DNA from: G965212025 sp965215765
GTDB taxonomy: Bacteria; Pseudomonadota; Gammaproteobacteria; Poriferisulfidales; Oxydemutatoraceae
Assembly: GCA_965215765.1 (NCBI GenBank)
Contig: OZ244118.1
Span: 1,116,001 to 1,180,000, forward strand
Direction of reading: 5' to 3'
DNA: 64,000 nucleotides
Shown here: in pieces, positions 8,251 to 16,627 of the stretch
How positions within the stretch are numbered: position 1 is the stretch's first letter
Layout: each line of letters starts with the position of its first letter
Notes under the pieces: generated by a model
Database searches by the model: none
Seen by the model: the letters and a program-made list of their open reading frames with translations, nothing else
What the model was told of the DNA's origin: nothing
Made by a program: the position numbers and the translations under genes

Positions 8251-9787
8251 GGTTGCGAAGTGCCCCCCGGCGTTCTTCCTGGCTGACGGATTCCAAGTAA
8301 ATTCCCAGGGGTGTATCCAAGCCAGCAGACAGTTCCTGCACTTGCGGCTATTGTGGCGTAGCCTTGTCGTGCGTAACGCGTGTATTGCTGTTCAGTAATC
8401 ATGGTTGCGAAGTGCCCCCCGGCGTTCTTCCTGGCTGGCGGATTCCAACAGGTAGCCGAACGGGGCGTTTGCCAGTTTCAAGTAAATTCCCAGGGGTGTA
8501 TCCAAGCCAGCAGGCAGTTCCTGGACCAAGGCTATTTTTGCATAGCCTTGTCGTGCGTAACGCGTGTATTGCTGTTCAGTAATCATGGTTGCGAAGTGCC
8601 CCCCGGCGTTCTTCCTGGCTGACGGATTCCAAGTAAATTCCCAGGGGTGTATCCAAGCCAGCAGACAGTTCCTGGACCAAGGCTATTGTGGCGTAGCCTT
8701 GTCGTGCGTAACGCGTGTATTGCTGTTCAGTAATCATGGTTGCGAAGTGCCCCCCCGGCGTTTTTCCTGGCTGACGGATTCCAAGTAAATTTCCAAGGGT
8801 GTATCCAAGCCAGCAGGCAGTTCCTGCACTTGCGGCTATTGTGGCGTAGCCTTGTCGTGCGTAACGCGTGTATTGCTGTTCAGTAATCAAGGTTGCGAAG
8901 TGCCCCCCGGCGTTCTTCTTGGCTGATGGATTCCAAGCAAATTCCCAGGGGTGTATCCAGGCCAGCAGGCAGTTCCTGGACTTGCGGCTATTGTGGCGTA
9001 GCCTTGTCGTGCGTAACGCGTGTATTGCTGTTCAGTAATCATGGTTGCGAAGTGCCCCCCGGCGTTCTTCCTGGCTGGCGGATTTCAAGTAAATTCCCAG
9101 GGGTGTATCCAAGCCAGCAGACAGTTCCTGCACTTGCGGCTATTGTGGCGTAGCCTTGTCGTGCGTAACGCGTGTATTGCTGTTCAGTAATCAAGGTTGC
9201 GAAGTGCCCCCCGGCGTTCTTCCTGGCTGACGGATTCCAAACAAATTCCCAGGGGTGTATCCAAGCCAGCAGACAGTTCCTGCACTTGCGACTATTGTGG
9301 CGTAGCCTTGTCGTGCGTAACGCGTGTATTGCTGTTCAGTAATCAAGGTTGCGAAGTGCCCCCCGGCGTTTTTCCTGGCTGACGGATTCCAAGCAAATTC
9401 CCAGGGGTGTATCCAGGCCAGCAGGCAGTTCCTGGACCAAGGCTATTTTTGCGTAGCCTTGTCGTGCGTAACGCGTGTATTGCTGTTCAGTAATCATGGT
9501 TGCGAAGTACCCCCCGGCGTTTTTCCTGGCTGACGGATTTCAAGTAAATTCCCAGGGGTGTATCCAGGCCAGCAGGCAGTTCCTGCACTTGCGGCTATTT
9601 TTGCGTAGCCTTGTCGTGCGTAACGCGTGTATTGCTGTTCAGTAATCAAGGTTGCGAAGTGCCCCCCGGCGTTCTTCCTGGCTGACGGATTCCAAGTAAA
9701 TTCCCAGGGATGTATCCAAGCCAGCAGTGCGGCTATTGTGGCGTAGCCTTGTCGTGCGTAACACGTGTATTGCTGTTCAGTAATCAT
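8251..9787 (-). repeat. tandem repeat of the trpE 5' end (10 copies upstream of the gene)
   Basis: Each unit repeats the trpE start region and roughly its first 35-50 codons. Start-codon positions on the minus strand are 8402, 8586, 8737, 8890, 9042, 9194, 9346, 9497, 9649 and 9787, in addition to the true start at 8250. Most spacings are 151-153 bp, with one of 184 (keeping 32 extra trpE bases) and one of 138. Starts alternate between ATG and TTG. Because 152 is not a multiple of three, reading from one unit changes frame in the next. Short fused frames arise, for example 8890-8576, which reads through two units. Confidence 0.92.
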
Positions 9788-9853
9788 GGTTGCGGAAAAC
9801 CGAGTGGAATTTTTTGTGTCCGAACCCGTGAATTTGCTGCCAGCTAGCCGTGC

Positions 9854-10531
9854 TCACTTTGCTTTGCCAGTAGCAGAGCGGAGCTTGGTTCTCATGGTGT
9901 CTATGGTTTTCCGGTAATCAGGAGAGCCAAAAATTGCCGAGCCGGCAACGAAAGTATCGGCACCTGCACTTTTGACGGTGGCTATGTTTTCGGTATTGAT
10001 GCCGCCGTCGACTTGCAAGCGAATTTGTCGTCCGCTGGCATCAATAAGGCGGCGTGCCTGTTCCAGTTTTTTGTACGCCAGCGGGAGAAATGTTTGTCCG
10101 CCGAAGCCCGGGTTGACCGCCATCACCAAAATCATGTCAACTTTGTCAAGGATGTAATCCAGGCGGGAAAACCCGCTCGCTGGATTGAAAGCCAAGCCGC
10201 TTTTACAACCACAGTCGTGGATCAGTTGGAGGCTTCGATCCACATGGTCGCTTGCTTCCGGGTGGAAGCTGATATAGTCGGCTCCGGCTTCGGCAAAGGC
10301 GGTGATTAGGCTGTCCACAGGTCGGGTCATGAGATGCACATCAATCGGGGAGACAACGCCGTAATTTCGTAGGGCACTACAGACCATGGAACCAAAACTC
10401 AGGTTGGGAACATAGTGATTGTCCATGACGTCAAAATGCACCATGTCGGCGCCGGCATCGAGAACAGCAGACACTTCTTTCCCGAGTCGGGCAAAGTCTG
10501 CGGCGAGTATGGAGGGGCAGATTTGGTCTTT
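9854..10531 (-). CDS. rpe: ribulose-phosphate 3-epimerase
   Basis: A 225-aa TIM-barrel enzyme interconverting ribulose-5-phosphate and xylulose-5-phosphate. Visible motifs are ICPSILAADFARLG at the N-terminus, HFDVMDNHYVPN (metal His and Asp), DVHLM and VNPGFGGQ. The start is taken as GTG at 10531 because it gives the family length of 225 aa; a TTG at 10561 adds ten unlikely residues. The gene stands upstream of trpE in the same direction, separated by the trpE-derived repeat. Confidence 0.94.
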   Translation of the reverse strand, partial: KDQICPSILAADFARLGKEVSAVLDAGADMVHFDVMDNHYVPNLSFGSMVCSALRNYGVVSPIDVHLMTRPVDSLITAFAEAGADYISFHPEASDHVDRSLQLIHDCGCKSGLAFNPASGFSRLDYILDKVDMILVMAVNPGFGGQTFLPLAYKKLEQARRLIDASGRQIRLQVDGGINTENIATVKSAGADTFVAGSAIFGSPDYRKTIDTMRTKLRSATGKAK

Positions 10532-10688
10532 CACTTCACTGTGTTGCGCGGCTTGAGCCAAGGGGGCTTATGGTAACCCAAGCCGAGTGCGGGGTTGCTG
10601 GCAAAATGGCTTTGAGGCAGTGCTGGTTCGGGCGAGAAGTGGTCAGGCAGACTTGGCAGAGGATTTGTGTGGCAAACGGCGACAGGCC

Positions 10689-11017
10689 GTGGAGAAAAGC
10701 GTTTTGATTTCTTCTTTTGGTTTTTTGAGGCTGGCTCTGGTTTTTCTGGGGCTGGCAATGGTGTTTCTGGTTCCGGATCCGAAAGCGGAACTCATTCTGG
10801 AGTGGCCTGAGGTGTTGTTCGTGTTGGTGGCACCTGTAATGGCCCCGCTTTTTTTTTAATACTTTTGCTGGATGCCTTGCTGACCCGACCGTTCTCAAGC
10901 GGTGCTTCCCGCTTGGAATGCCAGCGACTCAACCGTATCCTCGTACTTGATTTGGTGGTGGCCATGTTGCTGTTGCTGGCGTGGTTCCCATATTTTTCAA
11001 CTTTGGGTGAAGTGTAG
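10689..11017 (+). pseudogene. small membrane protein, frameshifted at a T9 tract
   Basis: A hydrophobic frame from GTG 10689 (start uncertain) stops at 10859 just after a run of nine T. If the run had ten T, the frame would continue to the TAG at 11015-11017. The result would be a protein of about 109 aa with membrane segments at both halves (LRLALVFLGLAMVFLV and VVAMLLLLAWFPYF). The family was not recognised. The break could be a real mutation, slippage-based switching or a sequencing error. Confidence 0.4.
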
Positions 11018-11192
11018 TTCAGGTAACCGTCAGTGGCGCATCCTTTGTTGTTTCAGGCAAAATTTTGGCGGAAGTTTCGGGTCGCGCGTCAAGGGTCAGG
11101 CAAGGCGATCTGGTCTCCAGACAGACTGAAATCGTGGCGAGAGGGATGGGGCACTTTCGAGGCGAAAAAACCAGTCCCGTGTGCTGCTTGAT

Positions 11193-12170
11193 TCAGAGCC
11201 GGACGAGTATCCGTCCGATAACCTCGTTTTGCAGCAGTTTCTGTGCGGTTGGCAACACCGCGTCAAGCGTAATTTCCGAGTAGCAGAACTGATCAAGGTG
11301 AACAGAGCGCATGTCACCGCCCAGTGATTCCCAGACTTGGCGGCGCAATGCTATGGGGCAATTCGAAGAGCTTATCCCGAGTAAATTGACACCGCGCAAA
11401 ATAAACGGGTGCGTCGTCAAATGCAGTGTTGCAGATTGCGCAAGCCCGATGCTCGCAATATTGCCCCTCGGTCTGGTGCACTTTATGGCGGTTGCCAGAG
11501 CGTCACCGCCCAAGTTATCTATGGCTCCCCCCCAAAGGGCTTTCCCAAGTGGCTCTGTTGTCGCGCTGAGTGGCGGGCAGATTCGTCTTGCTCCCACTTG
11601 GGAAAGAAAGTTATGTGCCTGCGCTTTGGTGGTAGCCGCCAGGCAGTCATAGCCTTTCAAAGCCAGCAGCTTGACTGCGAAACTTCCGACCCCGCCACTG
11701 GCACCCGTGACCAGAACCTCTCCCTGTTCGGGGCTTTGTCCGTTTTCCTCCATTCTTTTAATGGCCAAGGCGGCAGTAAAGCCCGCTGTTCCTATCAACA
11801 TGGCACTTCTGGGGTTCAGGCCTTCCGGCATTTTCACCACGCACTCCGCAGGAAGCGTCGCGTAGTCGGCAAAACCGCCATCACGTGTTTCGCTGAGCCC
11901 GGATCCCTGCGCCAGCACCGCGTCTCCGACCCGAAAGTTTGGGCTATTGCTTTCTGTGACGTATCCGCCAAGGTCAATTCCTGCGGTCAGGGGGTAGCGG
12001 CGCAAAATCGGTGCCTTTCCCAAAACTGCCAAAGCATCCTTGTAATTGATTCCGGAATACGCCACCGCGATTTGTACTTCGTTTCCCCCGGGTGTACGTA
12101 GTGGCAACTCTTCAATACGCGCGTTTCCTGAACCACTGTCATGGATGCGCAAAGCCCGGGAACGATTCAT
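11193..12170 (-). CDS. acuI: AcuI/YhdH-type acrylyl-CoA reductase (MDR oxidoreductase)
   Basis: About 325 aa from ATG 12170; a longer frame to 12203 is possible. This medium-chain dehydrogenase/reductase lacks structural zinc ligands. The YhdH/AcuI pattern is clear: SGINYKDALA near the N-terminus, GIDLGGYV, GGFADYA, GTAGFTAALAI, and the NADPH-binding VTGASGGVGSFAVKLLA. AcuI reduces acryloyl-CoA to propionyl-CoA with NADPH, a detoxification role, though many family members are uncharacterised. It follows purK by 38 bases on the same strand and may be co-transcribed with it. Confidence 0.82.
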   Translation of the reverse strand: MNRSRALRIHDSGSGNARIEELPLRTPGGNEVQIAVAYSGINYKDALAVLGKAPILRRYPLTAGIDLGGYVTESNSPNFRVGDAVLAQGSGLSETRDGGFADYATLPAECVVKMPEGLNPRSAMLIGTAGFTAALAIKRMEENGQSPEQGEVLVTGASGGVGSFAVKLLALKGYDCLAATTKAQAHNFLSQVGARRICPPLSATTEPLGKALWGGAIDNLGGDALATAIKCTRPRGNIASIGLAQSATLHLTTHPFILRGVNLLGISSSNCPIALRRQVWESLGGDMRSVHLDQFCYSEITLDAVLPTAQKLLQNEVIGRILVRL

Positions 12171-12208
12171 GCTTGTCTTGTTCGAGTCAGGAAGACAGGA
12201 CAAGCCTG

Positions 12209-13408
12209 TCAGACTCCATCCGCTTGTAAAACGTGATGACTGACGCCTTCGTGCAAGCGATTGGCAACTTCAGAAATCTCTGCCAAGGTGTTTCCCAGCA
12301 AACAGAAGTGCCCCATTTTTCTGCCTCGTCTCGCCTCATCTTTTCCGTACAGATGCAATGTCAGGTTGGTGTGCTTTTGTAGCAAAGACCAGTCAGGGAA
12401 TTCGTTGTGCCACAAGTCACCAAGCAGATTCATCATGACCACAGCGGGGTGCTTCATCCTTGCCTTTGCGACTTTGAGGCCGACCATCATGCGTACCTGT
12501 TGCTCAAATTGTGAAACATTGCAGGCGTCAATTGTGTAGTGCCCGCTGTTGTGCGGGCGTGGCGCAAACTCATTGATCAGAAGCTGCTTTCCCTCAGTGG
12601 CAAAAAACTCCACCCCGAGAACACCGCAGTAATTCAGGGCGTGAGCCAGTCTTTCAGCAAGCGACTGTGCTTCTTGGTGCAGCGTCTCGCAAATGGGTGC
12701 CGGAACCATACTTTTGTACAGAATCCCGGATCGATGTTCGTTTGCCGCAACCGGGTAGGAAAAGCTGTTGCCTTCTGCATCACGCGCGACGATGACAGAC
12801 AGTTCGTGTTCCAGAGCCACTTTTTCTTCAAGGACACAGGGTGTGGATCCAAGGTCGAGAAAGGCATCACGAGCTTGTTGGGGTGTTTCTGCGAGCATCT
12901 GCCCCTTTCCGTCGTAGCCGCCGCGCGCGGTTTTCATGATTGCAGGAGGTGCCAGTTTGGCAAACCGCTCGCCAATATTTGCCAGCTTGTCAATCACTGT
13001 GAAATTAGCTGTGCTGAATCCTGCAGAGCGCAAGAAAGTTTTTTCGGCAATCCGGTCTTGGGCAATTCCCAAGGCATACGGGGACGGGCAAAGGGTCAGC
13101 CTATCAGACAAAAACCGCGCGGTGTTCATTGGGATGTTCTCAAATTCGAAAGTGGCCGAGTCGCAATGCCTCGCAAATTCCGACAACGCATTCAGATCGT
13201 CGTAGGGAGCGCAGAAATGCCGATCGGTTTCCTTGCTTGCCGGGCTGTCTGCATGGTTGTCAAATACCGCTGTGCGATAGCCCATGGCTCGTGCCGCCGT
13301 CACAAACATCATGCCAAGCTGACCACCGCCTAAAACGCCCAGAGTCGAACCTTTCGGCAAAGGTCTGGTTGCCTGGGCAGAATTTTTATTGTTTTCAGGC
13401 ACGACCAT
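12209..13408 (-). CDS. purK: N5-carboxyaminoimidazole ribonucleotide synthase
   Basis: An ATP-grasp enzyme of purine synthesis, about 399 aa from ATG 13408; an upstream in-frame start at 13450 would give 413 aa. It converts AIR, bicarbonate and ATP to N5-CAIR, the substrate of the neighbouring PurE. Signatures are LGVLGGGQLGMM, FEFENIP, KTARGGYDGKGQ and the metal-binding NEFAPRPHNSGHYT. The pairing with purE upstream on the same strand is the usual arrangement. Confidence 0.95.
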   Translation of the reverse strand: MVVPENNKNSAQATRPLPKGSTLGVLGGGQLGMMFVTAARAMGYRTAVFDNHADSPASKETDRHFCAPYDDLNALSEFARHCDSATFEFENIPMNTARFLSDRLTLCPSPYALGIAQDRIAEKTFLRSAGFSTANFTVIDKLANIGERFAKLAPPAIMKTARGGYDGKGQMLAETPQQARDAFLDLGSTPCVLEEKVALEHELSVIVARDAEGNSFSYPVAANEHRSGILYKSMVPAPICETLHQEAQSLAERLAHALNYCGVLGVEFFATEGKQLLINEFAPRPHNSGHYTIDACNVSQFEQQVRMMVGLKVAKARMKHPAVVMMNLLGDLWHNEFPDWSLLQKHTNLTLHLYGKDEARRGRKMGHFCLLGNTLAEISEVANRLHEGVSHHVLQADGV

Positions 13409-13538
13409 TGGGTAGCCGAGACCTGTGCAAGAGTTTTGTTTCGATAGCAAACACCATCATTGGTTGTGCGAAATTTTATTCAGAAAGGATTTTTTCGGCT
13501 TTCGCCAGTCCATTCCCCAAGTGGCGAGAAGCGCTGCC

Positions 13539-14027
13539 TCAGTCGGCAAGCTTGGAATTGAGCACTGCGTCAGCCATGCTCTCGCGATATGTGGCCAATT
13601 TCTGGTATAGCACTTGTGAGCGCATTGCCAACAAAGCACAAGCGAAGAGGGCGGCGTTTTCTGCCCCTGCCGGACCAACGGCAAAAGTCGCGACCGGTAC
13701 GCCTTTGGGCATTTGTGCAATTGAGCACAGGGCATCCATTCCTTGCAGCTCTCCTCCTGCAATCGGTACGCCAAGTACAGGAAGCAGCGTCAGCGACGCA
13801 AGCATGCCTGGCAAATGAGCTGCGCCTCCGGCACCAGCAATGATGCATTTCAGACCACGTCCTTTTGCACTTTTCGCGTATTTATACATTCGTGTCGGCG
13901 TACGGTGTGCCGACACGATTTCCTTTTCGTAGGGAATGGCGAAACTGTTCAGGCACTCAGCGGCGAGCTTCATGACTTGCCAGTCATTTTTGCTGCCCAT
14001 AACGAGTCCAACGACCGGTTTGTTCAT
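13539..14027 (-). CDS. purE: N5-carboxyaminoimidazole ribonucleotide mutase
   Basis: A 162-aa class I PurE that rearranges N5-CAIR to CAIR. The N-terminal VGLVMGSKNDW, the catalytic SAHRTP and the glycine-rich AGAGGAAHLPGM loop are all present. The length fits the family. The gene is first in a purE-purK pair, with about 130 bases between them. Its upstream neighbour is the divergent F array. Confidence 0.95.
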   Translation of the reverse strand: MNKPVVGLVMGSKNDWQVMKLAAECLNSFAIPYEKEIVSAHRTPTRMYKYAKSAKGRGLKCIIAGAGGAAHLPGMLASLTLLPVLGVPIAGGELQGMDALCSIAQMPKGVPVATFAVGPAGAENAALFACALLAMRSQVLYQKLATYRESMADAVLNSKLAD

Positions 14028-14410
14028 GGTTTTTCCAGGTTCCTTTATTTCAGGAGTCTCAGCAGTGCTGTTTTTACGATAGCGACCTGTTATTTTGCCA
14101 CAGCTTTTGATTTGGGTTCAGGTGCTGCCAAGGCGGCGAGCAGGTGCAGACAATGGGGCATGGAAGGCTGTTTTAGTGCCCACAGCTTGCGTCATTGGAA
14201 AATGTCCAAGTGCTTGTGTACGTTTGGCAAAGTGTGCAGGAGACCAAGTAGTGCACAGCAGAAAAAAACAGAGCAAGCCCTGCTGCCCTCTGTGAAAGAT
14301 TGTGTTCGGGGAACTCAGGAGTTGAAAAGTCAGGTGCTTCAAACGAGACAGAGCGGGTGGTTTTTACCGCCGATACAGGCGAGAAACTGGTCATTACAGG
14401 CTTTTTAGGC
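14028..14410. other. intergenic region between purE and the F array
   Basis: No gene is supported here. The last ~90 bases (from about 14320) are a diverged version of the block found upstream of every array gene: a GACAGAGCGGGTGG stretch and a CAGGC element before the -10 box. The rest shows no similarity to other parts of the window that I could see. Confidence 0.5.
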
Positions 14411-14680
14411 TAAAATAGTTGCCAATCGGTTTTGGAGCGATGGGTTCAGGTTCGAGCCTACATGGGCAAATGGAGGTAGGGGAGTTGTGTGTGAAATGAC
14501 TGTTGTTCTTTGCGTTCCGGTCTGGGGAAGGTGGCAAAAAAGGTTAAGAAATATCGAGTGCCCATGCTTGATAGTCAATAATTTTATTATGGTCGGAAAA
14601 GGCCGTTTTTCGGGTTGCAGAAGTGTGCTCGAATTGCGTTGGCCACACTTTGTGGCTGTGAATTGTTACAGGAGGTCATG
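14411..14680 (+). promoter_or_regulatory. promoter and leader of F1
   Basis: The -10-like TAAAAT is at 14411-14416 and the main ATG 270 bases later. That is 21 bases less than in most other units, an exact seven-codon in-frame deletion in the leader ORF, here 14487-14681 (64 codons, GTG start). Confidence 0.6.
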
Positions 14681-15826
14681 ATGGCAAACAGTGTTGGGAA
14701 TTTATTTACGAAGTACTCGGCTACTTACAGTAAAGCTGGTGAAGAAGACGCGGAGCGCGAGCCACTGACTCCAAAGGAGCTAAAAAAAGCGTCTCGAAAT
14801 GAACTGCGTGGTTTTGAAGGGGATGTTCTTCGCGTTAGCAAGCGTGGTGGTAATTTTCTGGATCGCGTTATGTGCTGGATTGAAGACCGTGTTTTTTCGC
14901 TTACGCGCAGCGGCCACCCGGATTCAAGTCGGCAATCGCAAAGCAAGGAATTTTCTGAAGATGTTAAGAAAGCACTCAGAGAAATAGACGTGGACACTGA
15001 AGGAGTAGACGAACACCAACTAATGAAGCAAATAAAATCTGTTCAGGTGCGTGATTTGCCGCTGCGCTCAGGTTTTGTTCAATCCATTCTTCGGGAAGTC
15101 GCGTCACTGGAAAATGCTAGCGGGAAGGGCAGGCTGCCAAAAATTGCCAAAGAAGCGTTTCTATCTAATGGCGAAGTTGCCCGGAGCAAGACTCCAGAAT
15201 TGAATGTTGATTTACTTTTTCTTTCTCCTGAAAAAGCAGGAAGAAGAGAAGTGATAGGCGTGGATGGCAGCTCAGAGGGGGAGAGTGACGATGATAGCGT
15301 AGAGCTTTCACACTCTTACTCTGGCCCCAATCCCCAACCGGGCTCCGGCAGAGCCAAGGCAGACAATTTAAGTTCTATACCGGGCTCCGGCAGAGCCAAG
15401 GCGGACAATTTAAGTTCTATGGATAATGGAATGTTTTTCGATCGGCTTAGTGATCACGTAGAAGAAATTGTGCGGCCATACGTAGTCACGGAAACCCAGG
15501 GGATTTTCTCGGAAACCAGTTTGGACTCCTATACGGAGGCAGGTTATGCGCGTGACACTAAGGCGGTTGCAAAGGTGTTGACCGGAAGACTCGCCCGTAC
15601 AAGTTTTACGTCTGCGTCTGTGCCAGATTTTAGAGTGCCTCTTCAACAGAGAGCGCAAGATATATATGATGGATTAGCATTGAATGAGAGTGTCGATTCC
15701 GTGGTTGACAGGGAAACGCAAGCGTTTCGTGAATTGGCGCGCGAAATAAGCGCAGGACGTGAGGATCTGATAGAAGCGTATGTTTCTGGACATTTTAATC
15801 CAAGCACTGGTGAAGACACGATTTAG
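14681..15826 (+). CDS. F1: array-family protein, N module plus divergent half
   Basis: A 381-aa protein of unrecognised family. Residues 1-160 are the family N module, of the subgroup containing SQSKEFSEDVKKAL and GVDEHQLMKQ. A charged linker contains a 14-residue element (PGSGRAKADNLSS) repeated twice in tandem. The C-terminal ~130 residues resemble M1 only in pattern, and no C module is present. The start is the second of two overlapping ATGs, five bases after AGGAGG; the leader ORF stop overlaps it. No signal peptide or membrane segment is visible. It is the first gene of the array and the most divergent in its 3' half. Confidence 0.8.
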   Translation: MANSVGNLFTKYSATYSKAGEEDAEREPLTPKELKKASRNELRGFEGDVLRVSKRGGNFLDRVMCWIEDRVFSLTRSGHPDSSRQSQSKEFSEDVKKALREIDVDTEGVDEHQLMKQIKSVQVRDLPLRSGFVQSILREVASLENASGKGRLPKIAKEAFLSNGEVARSKTPELNVDLLFLSPEKAGRREVIGVDGSSEGESDDDSVELSHSYSGPNPQPGSGRAKADNLSSIPGSGRAKADNLSSMDNGMFFDRLSDHVEEIVRPYVVTETQGIFSETSLDSYTEAGYARDTKAVAKVLTGRLARTSFTSASVPDFRVPLQQRAQDIYDGLALNESVDSVVDRETQAFRELAREISAGREDLIEAYVSGHFNPSTGEDTI

Positions 15827-16338
15827 GACAGTGGTTTGAGCGTAAAGCATAGTCTACTCATGATGCAGTGCCCGCATAAGCCTTTCATAACGCTACTGCC
15901 TGCATGTTGGCTTGAGACTGGCGCATTTCAGCAACGGTCAGCCACCGGTAGTTTTCCGGTCACCATGTGTTCGACCGTTGCTTGACTCGGTACATCTTTC
16001 AGCTGCAGAGATTGACCTGCAGGAACCTGTCTCGTGACATGGGGGAGGTGTTGGTAAAAGGAATGCCCCCCGGTTTGTCACCATACGCGCAACCTGCTGT
16101 TGCTTGGGTTGCTTTTTTGTGCCGGATATCCCCGGTGCGTAACCCACAGGCCACTCGCTTCTGCCTGTCCATGTGGTGTTTGCCGGTGATGATCGACTTT
16201 TATGCCACCCGCCTTTCTCTGTGCAAACTGCGCCCGGGTGACCCAAAAATTCAAGAGGTGGGGTCTCTAAATGGGACAGAGCGGGTGGGCTTTGTCGCCC
16301 GAAGCAGGCGGAAGATTGGATGTTTGTGCTTTTCAGGT
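15827..16338 (+). repeat. array inter-gene block upstream of F2
   Basis: About 0.5 kb with no supported gene. It is closely repeated at 24.8-25.26 kb and 32.83-33.28 kb, and in shorter form before F7 and F9. It contains a CCGGTAGTTTTCCGG palindrome-like element near 15944 and ends in the promoter. Confidence 0.75.
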
Positions 16339-16627
16339 TACAATGGTCTCTAGTCGCTTGGAGCGATGGATTGAGGTTCAAGCCGACATGGGCAAACGGA
16401 GGCAGGAAAGTTGTGTGTGGAATGACTGTTTTAATGCGTAAGCGGCCACTTGTTCTTGACGTTCAGGTCTGGGGAAGGTGGCAAGAAAGGTTAAGAAATA
16501 TCGAGCGCCCATGCTTGATAGTCAATAATTTTATTACGGTCGGAAAAGGCCGTTTTTCGGGTTGCAGAAGTGTGGTTGAATTGCGTTGGCCACACTTTGT
16601 GGCTGTGAATTGTTACAGGAGGTCATG
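16339..16627 (+). promoter_or_regulatory. promoter and leader of F2
   Basis: The -10-like TACAAT is at 16339-16344. The leader ORF is 16413-16628 (GTG start, 71 codons). In the first hairpin ATCGAG faces CTTGAT, kept paired through a G-T. Confidence 0.6.

Noticed and set aside
8251..9787. Regular repeat considered as a CRISPR array.
   Set aside because: The whole 152-bp unit is repeated, with no unique spacers, and it is trpE coding sequence.
10536..10898. Long minus-strand frames opposite the small membrane protein.
   Set aside because: Composition (His, Gln, Pro-rich) is typical of antisense shadows and no start signal is visible.
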